Part shown: positions 1 through 6,700 of the stretch, one piece after another
How the letters are laid out: each line of letters starts with the position of its first letter
How positions within the stretch are numbered: the first letter of the stretch is position 1
Source of the DNA: Planctomycetota bacterium
GTDB lineage: Bacteria; Planctomycetota; UBA1135; GCA-002686595
NCBI GenBank assembly: GCA_027623615.1
Contig: JAQBVH010000158.1
Coordinates: 1-7,190 of the forward strand
Length of the DNA: 7,190 bases
Reading direction: 5' to 3'
Position numbers and translations under genes: made by a program
The notes under the pieces: model-generated
Seen by the model: the letters and a program-made list of their open reading frames with translations, nothing else
Databases searched by the model: none
What the model was told of the DNA's origin: nothing

Positions 1-41
1 TACGGGCCGATCGACATGCCGCATAAGAGTGAATCACACCA

Positions 42-566
42 CTAGCTCTTGAGCTGGAACATGACGAGTCCGCGTGGGAGGCGGATCATCGTGTCCATGT
101 TGATCTCACCGCCCTGGTCACGGCCCTTGAAGCGCAAGCGGATGTAGAACTGCAGGATCTGCAGGCGGTCCACCTCGTTCTCCTCCACCTGGTACAGCTC
201 GTCGAAGGTGATGCCCTTCAGATCGATGTCCCCGTCCCGCGCCTCTTGGACCATGCCGTCGAAGGCCTCGCGATTCTTCGCGCGCACCTCGTCCGCGACC
301 CCAGCCGCGCCGAGTTCCTGGTAGCTCTCGAGGAATCGTTCGGCGCTCGTGCTGTCGACCCCTTCGAGGCGCTCGGCCATCCAGTCGACGTCCTCCTCGC
401 GCATGAGCATCGGCTCACACAAGTCGAAGCGTCCCTCGCGCAGCGCGCGAACCACGAGCTGCGCCGCCGCCTCCGCTGTGGCAGGCGCGGGCTGCGCGCC
501 GCAGGACGTCAGCGCTGGGGAGACGAGCAGCGGGAGGCAGAGGAGCAGGGAGCGCTTCAGTGACAA
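42..566 (-). CDS. Small lipoprotein of unknown function, coupled to the DUF899 gene
   Basis: I do not recognise a named family. The 174-residue product starts with a classic lipoprotein signal: Lys/Arg at 4-5, a Leu-rich core at 7-15, and the lipobox LTSC with the lipidated Cys at 22. Residue +2 is Gly, which in Gram-negative sorting rules favours the outer membrane. An Ala/Pro-rich linker (23-35) precedes a mostly helical acidic region (about 35-135) and a probable beta hairpin at the C-terminus (about 136-172). A short helix followed by an NTF2/DUF4878-like strand pattern is possible, but this is only inferred. The start is TTG at 566: it has GGAGGAG four bases upstream, and no ATG fits the signal peptide. 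The next in-frame candidate is CTG at 560. The start lies inside the end of the upstream DUF899 gene (10-base overlap), so translation is probably coupled and the two share a promoter. Confidence 0.85.
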   Translation of the reverse strand: MSLKRSLLLCLPLLVSPALTSCGAQPAPATAEAAAQLVVRALREGRFDLCEPMLMREEDVDWMAERLEGVDSTSAERFLESYQELGAAGVADEVRAKNREAFDGMVQEARDGDIDLKGITFDELYQVEENEVDRLQILQFYIRLRFKGRDQGGEINMDTMIRLPRGLVMFQLKS

Positions 567-1285
567 CAGTCTCCTCCATCAACGTCCTGCCCCAGGACCA
601 CCTTCGAGAAGTAACGGTGCTCGAAGTCCTGCCTCGGCACGATCGCGTCACCGCGGCCGCCGGCGCTCGCGTCGAGCAGGTTCCACATGGGCCAGATCGG
701 GTCCACGTGACGGGGGTGGCCGCTCTCCATCGGGCGCCCGAGCAGCTCGGAACCCCAGGTGTGGTAGACGCCGTCATCCGTACGGCGGAACGCGTTCAAG
801 ATCGAGCACATGGCCGGGTCGGTCGCGTCGAATCCCGCGTAGTCGAGGATGAAGCTCGTCTCTCCGCCCGAGAAGAGAGGGATCGTCCAGCCGCGCTTCT
901 CGGCCCAAGCGAGCAACTGCTGGGGGCCGGCGTCCGCGACCACAGCGATCGCCGTCGTCTCGTCCACCGCGTACCAGTTGGAGTTCATGCCGTCCACGAA
1001 CGAGGTGCAGGACGGGCAGGGCGCGTCCCACTCCCTTCCGAACATCATCGTGTAGAGCAGCAGGTGCTCGTGTTCTCCGAAGAGCTCGGCGAAGGGCACC
1101 TGCGAGACCTCGCCAGCGCGCACCTGCTCGAAGCGGTAGTCGCCCCCGAGCTTGCCACCCAGGGGTAGCGCGCGCCGCTGCTGGGCCACCGCCTCGCTGT
1201 GGGCGCGCAACTCGACCTCCGCGTCGAGCAAGGCGTCGCGGCCGGTGCGGTATTCGTCACTCTCGTTCGGGAAGCGAAAGGGCAT
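557..1285 (-). CDS. DUF899 family thioredoxin-fold protein (predicted dithiol-disulfide oxidoreductase)
   Basis: The 242-residue product matches the DUF899 family (COG4312, PF05988), related to thioredoxins and AhpC-type proteins. Its physiological substrate is not established. Visible family marks are a helical N-terminus rich in Arg/Glu (about 10-40), the block LGGDYRFEQV (46-55), a strand LLLYTMMFG (75-83), then the motif APCPSC with the putative redox pair Cys90/Cys93, followed by SFVDGMN. The C-terminal block VDPIWPMWNLLDASAGGRGD (194-213) is the usual ending of the family. There is no signal peptide, so it is probably cytoplasmic. The reading frame is open upstream to 1465, but ATG at 1285 is chosen: GAGGAG lies four bases upstream and the family homology begins here. 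Unusually, the protein ends in Asp-Cys-Cys-His, and those codons overlap the start of the downstream lipoprotein gene. Whether the extra Cys pair matters is unknown. Confidence 0.93.
   Translation of the reverse strand: MPFRFPNESDEYRTGRDALLDAEVELRAHSEAVAQQRRALPLGGKLGGDYRFEQVRAGEVSQVPFAELFGEHEHLLLYTMMFGREWDAPCPSCTSFVDGMNSNWYAVDETTAIAVVADAGPQQLLAWAEKRGWTIPLFSGGETSFILDYAGFDATDPAMCSILNAFRRTDDGVYHTWGSELLGRPMESGHPRHVDPIWPMWNLLDASAGGRGDAIVPRQDFEHRYFSKVVLGQDVDGGDCCH
567..577 (-). promoter_or_regulatory. Shine-Dalgarno for the lipoprotein TTG start
   Basis: On the minus strand GGAGGAG (571-577) stands four bases before TTG at 566. It lies within the last codons of the DUF899 gene. It supports TTG rather than a downstream start. 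Confidence 0.7.
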
Positions 1286-1328
1286 CAGACTCCTCGGTGC
1301 AGCGCCGTTGGCGGACGGGTCGAGTATA
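1286..1328 (-). promoter_or_regulatory. Candidate promoter -10 and Shine-Dalgarno of the DUF899-lipoprotein operon
   Basis: On the minus strand TATACT (1323-1328) is one base from the sigma-70 -10 consensus. It would place transcription start about 30 bases before the ATG at 1285. GAGGAG (1290-1295) is the ribosome binding site. I see no good -35 at 16-18 bases upstream, so the promoter call rests on the -10 alone. Confidence 0.4.
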
Positions 1329-1334
1329 CGCAGG

Positions 1335-1841
1335 TCAGGCGCTGGCCTGGGCAGCCATCGGGAGGCACAGCACACCTCGAGGCCGCGCCCCGACGATGCG
1401 CGTGCGTTGGACACGAGGTTGTCGACCACACGGATGGCCAGCGCCCGAGGCATCTGGACCATCACCTCCGGTCTGCAGCGCGGCGGCGACGCGGTCCTGG
1501 CGGCGAGACGAGCGCCTGCAGACCAGGACCAGGGTCACGGCCAGCGCGTGCGGACCAAGGGCCCAGGAGCGCAGGAGATCCGCCGTGCTGATCTGTGTCT
1601 CGAGTTCGCCGATACGGCGATCGAGGTCGGGATCCGCAGCGCTCTCTCGGGCAGGGGCCGGCGAGAGAACGAGAGCCGCGATCGCGAGGCCGTGCAGCAT
1701 GTTGAGCAGGGACCGAACACCGGTCCCGGGTGGAGGAGAATTCAGGAGAGGCGCGACAAGGCAGGCAACGCAGACGTCGCGGGACCGCTGAGCAGCGATC
1801 TCGAGTCGTAGGAGCCGCGGGGATTGGAGAGATCCCCCCAT
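1335..1841 (-). CDS. Hypothetical membrane protein, possibly a frameshifted remnant
   Basis: Not recognised. The ATG at 1841 has GGGAGG eight bases upstream, giving 168 residues. An alternative ATG at 1700 (residue 48) would open directly with a hydrophobic signal-like stretch (LAIAALVLSPAPA), but it lacks a clear ribosome binding site. After that come an acidic/amphipathic segment (DLDRRIGELETQIS, 72-85), a second hydrophobic segment (LGPHALAVTLVLV, about 95-107) and a basic stop-transfer run CRRSSRRQDR. From residue 48 to about 125 the third codon positions are overwhelmingly G/C, as in the real genes nearby. Beyond that, near base 1465, third positions in this frame become A/T-rich and the residues turn to Gly/Pro/Arg filler. 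In the same place the next frame gains G/C third positions and reads RALAIRVVDNLVSNARAS (1448-1395), faintly like a histidine-kinase N-box. A one-base insertion or a sequencing error is therefore possible. It could also be non-coding. Confidence 0.35.
   Translation of the reverse strand: MGGSLQSPRLLRLEIAAQRSRDVCVACLVAPLLNSPPPGTGVRSLLNMLHGLAIAALVLSPAPARESAADPDLDRRIGELETQISTADLLRSWALGPHALAVTLVLVCRRSSRRQDRVAAALQTGGDGPDASGAGHPCGRQPRVQRTRIVGARPRGVLCLPMAAQASA
1709..1727. repeat. Perfect 7-bp inverted repeat
   Basis: GGGACCG (1709-1715) and CGGTCCC (1721-1727) pair exactly around the 5-base loop AACAC. It lies just upstream of the alternative ATG at 1700 on the minus strand, where it could hinder initiation. 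No T-run follows, so it is not a standard terminator. Confidence 0.5.
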
Positions 1842-1868
1842 CGCTTCGCCCTCCCAAGGCACGATGGG
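1837..1868. repeat. 7-bp inverted repeat around a start/ribosome-binding region
   Basis: CCCATCG (1837-1843) and CGATGGG (1862-1868) are exact inverted copies separated by 18 bases. The left arm covers the ATG at 1841 of the hypothetical minus-strand frame, and its ribosome binding site (1850-1855) sits in the loop. It could be chance in GC-rich DNA. Confidence 0.35.
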
Positions 1869-1870
1869 AC

Positions 1871-1896
1871 GGCGGGATGTTGCGAGGGATCCCGCC
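1871..1896. repeat. Perfect 8-bp inverted repeat upstream of the LRR gene
   Basis: GGCGGGAT (1871-1878) and ATCCCGCC (1889-1896) form an exact 8-bp stem with a 10-base loop. It lies about 90 bases upstream of the LRR gene. It may be an operator or a structured leader, or it may be chance. No T-run follows. Confidence 0.45.
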
Positions 1897-1973
1897 CTGC
1901 CGGTGGACCTTCAAGCGACGGCAGGTGATCCGCGAGATCCGATGGACTGACGCCTGGCTGACGGAGCGGGCGC

Positions 1974-1979
1974 TATCTT
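1974..1979 (+). promoter_or_regulatory. Possible -10 hexamer for leaderless transcription of the LRR gene
   Basis: TATCTT (1974-1979) is the only AT-rich hexamer in this GC-rich stretch. If used as a -10, transcription would begin at about 1986, essentially at the TTG start codon. That fits the absence of a Shine-Dalgarno sequence. No -35 was found at the right distance. Confidence 0.2.
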
Positions 1980-1986
1980 CTTCCCC

Positions 1987-3321
1987 TTGCTCCCCCCCAC
2001 CCACCTCGGCCCGATCCTCGCTGCGCCCGCGGATGATGGGCTCCGCCGTGCTCTCGCCGCAGAGCTGCGCGAGGACGGCGAGCCCTTCGGAGACTGGCTG
2101 GAGGTGCAGCTCGACCTCGCCGAACTCCCGGTCTGGCATCCCCACGTTCCGGGGTTGCGGGAGGCGGAGAAGGGGCTCTGGACGCAGCGCGGTCCGGAGT
2201 GGACCTTCGGCGCGGAGCGCCTCTCGCTCGGGTTCCAGCGCGGGCTCCCGAACCGCGTCGAGGGCACGCCCGCGGCGCTGATCGAGGAGCTCCCGCGCCT
2301 GCTCGAGCGCGCGCCGATCGACACGCTCGCGCTGGACCTCGACGAGGAGGCGTGTCCCGATCCGCACCTCGAGGAGCTGGCCGGCGTCGCGGCCCTCGGC
2401 CGGATTCGCCACCTGCGGCTCTACGAGAGCATCGTCGATCCGGAGCGGCTGGCGACGCTGCTCTCCGCGCCGGTGTGGGCCAACCTACGCGTGCTCGAGC
2501 TCGGAATCGGTGCGTGCGAGACCGAGGTCGTGCAGGCCCTCGCCCGGCGCCCCTTGCCGTTGACCCTGTCGGAGCTGCGCTGCGAGGGGCACATCAGCGG
2601 GATGGGCGATGGGGGCTGCCTGGCCCTCGCGCAGGCGCCCTGGCTCCCTCGCCTGCGCCGGCTCGACCTCAGAGGTCAGGGGCTGACCAACGCGGCGCTG
2701 ACTCACCTTGCTGCGGCGCCGGGGGCGATGGCGCTGGAGCACCTCGACCTGACCTCGACGGGTTACGCGACGAACGAGATCACGGCCGCCGGCCTCGGCA
2801 GGTTGGTGCGCCGGCACTGGTTCGCTGGCTTGCGGAGCCTCGGCCTGCACGGGTGCCCGGTCGCCGCAGTGGTCCCGAAGGCGCTGGCTCAGGCGACGCA
2901 CCTGCAGCGCGTGAACCTGGGGCGCACCGGCATGGACCCCGACCAGGTGCAGTTCATCGGAGGGATGCGCGTCTGGCATCACCTGGAGGAGCTGACGCTG
3001 TCGGGCAACGAGCTCGGGGCCTGGGGAACGCAGGTCCTCTCGGAGCGCTGGAGGCTCCCGGACGTGCTCGCGCTGCGCGGCTGCGGCTTCGAAGACGAGG
3101 CGCTCGGCTGGCTGGGTGCAGCGCAGCCGGCCTGCGCGCTGGACCTGCGGGACAACGCGATCAGCGCCACGGCATGGGACGAAGCGCGCCGCGAAAATAG
3201 GCTACCAGACGCGACGACCCTCGGCGTGCACGTCGATGGCTGGTCGCAGGATCAGGTCGACGAGCTGACGCGGGACTACGCGCGCCTCGACCTGTCGGGC
3301 AGGGTCAGTTCCCGATCGTGA
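1987..3321 (+). CDS. Leucine-rich repeat protein with TIGR02996-like N-terminal domain
   Basis: The N-terminus (about 6-47: LGPILAAPADDGLRRALAAE ending in GDWLEVQLDLAEL) has the layout of the TIGR02996 repeat-companion domain, 'aILadPdDD..R..yAdwLeerGdprGefi.lq'. This domain commonly precedes repeats in planctomycete and myxobacterial proteins. The rest is a ribonuclease-inhibitor-style LRR array. Clear LxxLxL strands start at about residues 167, 223, 250, 282, 306 and 333, with weaker ones at 360 and 383. Repeats are 24-32 residues long. Some repeats carry the Asn/Cys-type turn (LSGNELG, LRDNAIS). The product has 444 residues with no signal peptide or membrane segment, so it is probably cytoplasmic and a protein-interaction scaffold; no catalytic motif is seen. 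TTG at 1987 is chosen because the domain starts right after it and no in-frame ATG precedes residue 206. An in-frame stop lies at 1948, leaving only CTG at 1954 as an alternative. There is no ribosome binding site near 1987. Its last 17 bases overlap the convergent SUI1 gene. Confidence 0.9.
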   Translation: MLPPTHLGPILAAPADDGLRRALAAELREDGEPFGDWLEVQLDLAELPVWHPHVPGLREAEKGLWTQRGPEWTFGAERLSLGFQRGLPNRVEGTPAALIEELPRLLERAPIDTLALDLDEEACPDPHLEELAGVAALGRIRHLRLYESIVDPERLATLLSAPVWANLRVLELGIGACETEVVQALARRPLPLTLSELRCEGHISGMGDGGCLALAQAPWLPRLRRLDLRGQGLTNAALTHLAAAPGAMALEHLDLTSTGYATNEITAAGLGRLVRRHWFAGLRSLGLHGCPVAAVVPKALAQATHLQRVNLGRTGMDPDQVQFIGGMRVWHHLEELTLSGNELGAWGTQVLSERWRLPDVLALRGCGFEDEALGWLGAAQPACALDLRDNAISATAWDEARRENRLPDATTLGVHVDGWSQDQVDELTRDYARLDLSGRVSSRS

Positions 3322-3685
3322 CCCTCACGCCGCGGTGCTTCATCAGCCACGCGGCAGCGCGGTCGGTGAGGGCGCCTTGCAGGAGGATGTCCTCACCGTC
3401 GACCGACGCGCCGCATCCGAGGCCCTGCTTGAGATCCCGCGCCAGGCTGGTGAGGTCCTTGGCGTTGAGCTCGAGTCCTGAGACCCTCGTGACGGTCTTG
3501 CCGCCTCGGCCCTTCTTCTCGCGACGGACGACGACCTGGTTGGTCGTACTCGCCGGTGGTTGGTCCGTCGTCGCTGCCGTCTTCTCTGGTTTCACAGACG
3601 GAGCTGGTTTGCCATCAGCGCGCAAGACCGCGAACGGGTTGTGGCTGAGACCTCTGGGCAGGTCGTCTCGAGGGGACTTGGACAT
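3305..3685 (-). CDS. yciH: SUI1/eIF1-family translation factor, YciH-like
   Basis: The 126-residue product ends in a complete SUI1 domain (about 50-124). Visible marks are VVVRREKKGRGGKTVTRVSG (51-70), the helix ELNAKDLTSLARDLKQ, the turn GLGCGASV (88-95), ILLQGAL (100-106) and the final strand GVRVTIGN. YciH is the bacterial counterpart of eukaryotic eIF1. It acts at the small ribosomal subunit and has been linked to initiation fidelity and stress-time translation in E. coli. The N-terminal NPFAVL (16-21) followed by a Pro/Lys/Thr linker is common in bacterial members. ATG at 3685 is preferred over the upstream ATG at 3703 because GGGGAG lies eight bases before it. The gene starts 33 bases after the end of the giant anchored protein gene on the same strand, so read-through transcription is possible. 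Its 3' end overlaps the convergent LRR gene. Confidence 0.95.
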   Translation of the reverse strand: MSKSPRDDLPRGLSHNPFAVLRADGKPAPSVKPEKTAATTDQPPASTTNQVVVRREKKGRGGKTVTRVSGLELNAKDLTSLARDLKQGLGCGASVDGEDILLQGALTDRAAAWLMKHRGVRVTIGN

Positions 3686-3699
3686 GGTGGCAGCTCCCC
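3686..3699 (-). promoter_or_regulatory. Shine-Dalgarno deciding the yciH start
   Basis: On the minus strand GGGGAG (3694-3699) is eight bases before ATG at 3685. The competing ATG at 3703 has no comparable site. The shorter protein also begins where bacterial YciH proteins usually do. Confidence 0.65.
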
Positions 3700-3718
3700 G
3701 CATGCTGCCCGGTCTGGA

Positions 3719-6700
3719 TTACTCGGACAAGTCCACGGTGACCGTGGTCTCTTCGAGCCCCTGCAAGTCAACGCCGCCGGTCCGCACGAGTTCCCCGACG
3801 GTCACGCGCCATTCGTAAGGCCCCTCGGGGGCTCCAAGCACACGGACCATTCCCTTGAGACCCGTGACGCTGGAACCCGGATCGGCTTGGACCTGCCCGG
3901 TGGCGATCCAGTGAGCGAAGTCATCGCCTTCGGTCGAGGACGAGATTCCAACGGTGGCACCGCTCACCGGGAGGCCGTTCTGGCGAACGACGAACTTCAG
4001 CGCGCCCCGCCGGCGAAGGGCGACCTCGACGAGCGGCGGGTCCGGAGACGCCGTCACGTTCACGGTCTCGGGCCACCAACCGTCTCCGCGGACGTGGACC
4101 TCGTAGGGGCCCGCGTCGAGGAGCTTGAATGAGACGTCTCCTTCCGGGCCAGTCGTCCTGTCGTGCTGAAGTGAATTGCTTCCCTGAGTTGCGATGGTCA
4201 TGTTGACCCCCTGGAAACCGACGCCGCCGTGCGTCGCGCGGAGCGTGACCTGGTTGCCTCCTGTCAATTCGACCCGGGTGCGGCCTTTTCGACCTCCAGG
4301 CAACGGGCGCCAACTCGTGAGCCATCCGCTGTCCTGCCAGAACGCGGCCTCGAGGGCCTCGTCTTTATAGTGGCCGATGTAGAGCATGCCCTTGTCGTCC
4401 GTCCATTTTGCCGAACCAAGGTGACGGCGAGCGGCTCTCCGAATGAAGACCTTGACGTAGGGAACAGGCTGCCCGTCCGCGTCGACAACTTCCAATGTGC
4501 GGTCCCAGTCAGGTGAAGCCGCAACAGCGATAGGTCCCGCCCGGGCATCCGCTTCACTGAATGAGACCGTGCCCAGTCGCGCCCCGGTACTGTCCGAAGC
4601 GGACAGAACCCCATCTCCACCGGGATACATGTCGAACGAGGCGACCCCCCCATCGTCGATTCTCACGACTTGGTCGCTGGTGTCGTCCGAGTTCGGGATG
4701 TGCAGGAACATCCAGATGACCTCCGGCCGGGGCCCACCTCCTTCCCAATCGAACCGCCCTCGAAGAGGGGTCTTCGCGTGGATGGGAACCTCGACGACCC
4801 AGGGCACTCCCGGCAGAAGAAGGGCACCGACATCGATCCGCGAAGAGCTCTCCAAGTAGGCAGCTACGTTTACCAGGCCCCCACGCGACATAGGGATCAC
4901 CGCCTCACCGTCCTCGTTGAGCGAGACTGCTTGCTGCGAAGTCGCCGCGTTGCAGGAAACCGTCAATCCAGCGAGGACCTCGGGACTCCCGGTGACCCGG
5001 ACGATGAGGTCCTGAACTTTGGAAAGCCCGATCACACCGAAGTCACCTGACCCTGCGGCGCCCAGGAAGCGGGTCTCGTACCCAGGTGCTCTGACCTCGA
5101 GCTGATAGCCGGCCGCGGGAACCGTCAATTCATTGAAGGTCCCACTGCCCGCGGTGGTCACCCCAGGACCGATCAATTCGACCGTGGAGCCTGACTCCGC
5201 AAGCCAAACCTGGATCTGCGCCCCGCCGATCGGTAAGCCGGCGGCACTGTCCACGACCCGTCCGGAGGCACGTGTCCCCTCGACGAGTTCGAGGTCCACT
5301 GTGACGTCCTGTTCTGAAGCGGCATTGACCGGCTTGGGGATGCTCGCACAACCGTCCTCCGCAAAGGCAGCGATTCGAAATGGCTCTGCCGGAACCCGAG
5401 CAAGCTCAAACTTGCCATCTTCCGCTCGGCGAACTGGTTCCGTAGTTCGCCCGAGGATTCCACCGCCCCAGACGACGACGCGAAAGCTTGGCTCGGGCTC
5501 GCCATTGCGCGTCACTCGCCCGCTGATCGTCCCGCTCGGGCGTACGTTCACAACCAGGTCGCCGCCCACATCGCCAAAGATATCGAATGGGCCGTGCGAC
5601 TCGTTGACGTATCCATCGGCCACCACCCGTACCCAGTGACGTCCTCGGGCGCAGTCTTCGAAGAGAGCTCTGCCCTCTCCGTCCGTTAGGCGCCTCACCT
5701 TTCTCCAGCCAACCTCGGTCTTCCAGAGCAGGGTCACCGGTAGGCCTGCGAGGCGCTCTCCGTCCTCGTCGAGGAGACGAAACACGACTTTGGTACCAAC
5801 GACGAGATCCATGTCAACGACTGGCCGGTCGTCTGGTGTTCGAATTGAGGAATTGGTTGCGGCTGCGATGAACCCATCCCCCTCCAACCGGAACACGTAG
5901 TCGCCAGCTCCGACCCACGGAACGAGCACTGGGTGTTCGGACTTCCCGGCCGGGATCTCCGAGCTCACAAGGATCTCTTCGCCGGCACCTGCGGGCCCCC
6001 GCACGGAGACAACACCGTTTGGCCGGACACCCTCCGCCTGCCGCAATCGGAGCGTGGCCTCGATCTCTGGGCCACACTCGAGAACCACCTGCCCGTCAAC
6101 ATCCCGAAGCCTGCCCCACCAAATCGGGGAACTTCCATCTGCACTCTCAGCGCGCAGAGCGAACATCCCCGGGAACGGAGGCAGGTCGCAAGTACCGTCA
6201 GCCTGGATCTGGTAGCTGAGTGTCACCAGCGCCAACCCAGCCGGAGCAGCGACCCTCGCCGTGAAGGAGATCGCGCCCTGTGCAACGGGCACACCTTGGA
6301 AGGTGACGAGAGCAGAGAGACCTGGGTGCTCTACGACCGTTACTAGTGGGTGCGCTTCGAGATCTTCTTCCCGGAAGGCCGTCGCAAGGAAGGTCGGCCC
6401 GTAGGCAAGCAAGTACTCATCGTCCCCTGAGGGCAGCAGGCCCTGCAGTGGGAACGTCCCTTCAGCAGTATCCGTTTCAAAGGCTGGTCTTGCAGCCTCG
6501 CCCCAGCGCTCATGGTTGCCTTCGATCGGGGCAGCAACGAAGGCCACCCGCGCCACATGGGCCTGGCCAAGCACCAAAGGTCCATCCTGGTAGCGGAGCT
6601 TTCCACGAGCCGTTCCAGCGATGGCGCGGCTTGCCCCATGACTCGTTGGGTCACTCTCCGCTTCGGAGCCGCCGCCCCGCTTCGAATCAACGGCCGTATT

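Larger units (their letters stand above)
1286..1986. other. Divergent intergenic region between the DUF899 operon and the LRR gene
   Basis: This 701-base stretch separates genes transcribed away from each other. From left to right it holds the candidate -10 and ribosome binding site of the DUF899 gene, a minus-strand reading frame that may be a broken gene (1335-1841), three perfect inverted repeats (1709-1727, 1837-1868, 1871-1896), repeated GATCC-type words (1831, 1888, 1927, 1936), and a TATCTT hexamer just before the LRR start. No RNA gene or mobile element was recognised. Plus-strand open frames exist here, but they show no recognisable protein and look like GC-rich shadows. Confidence 0.6.

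Noticed and set aside
1..45. Plus-strand open frame from the left edge ending in TAG at 43-45 (14 residues), sharing the CTAG with the lipoprotein stop
   Set aside because: Too short to judge. Another plus frame is also open to a nearby stop, and no recognisable motif is present.
1286..1465. N-terminal extension of the DUF899 protein by 60 residues
   Set aside because: Family similarity starts at the ATG at 1285, which has its own GAGGAG. The extension would also run through the candidate -10 hexamer.
1152..1811. Plus-strand frames over the DUF899 start and the intergenic region
   Set aside because: Low-complexity Arg/Ser/Gly composition with no domain and no ribosome binding site. They are antisense to the DUF899 gene in part.
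1709..1896. Rho-independent terminators
   Set aside because: The stems are real, but none is followed by a T-run on either strand.
1462..2412. 316-residue minus-strand frame crossing the intergenic region and the start of the LRR gene
   Set aside because: Arg-rich filler without motifs, antisense to a convincingly coding region and lacking a good start.
2199..3200. 333-residue plus-strand frame inside the LRR gene
   Set aside because: It is an Arg/Ala/Pro-rich shadow of the LRR coding frame, typical of GC-rich DNA. The LRR frame has clear domains.
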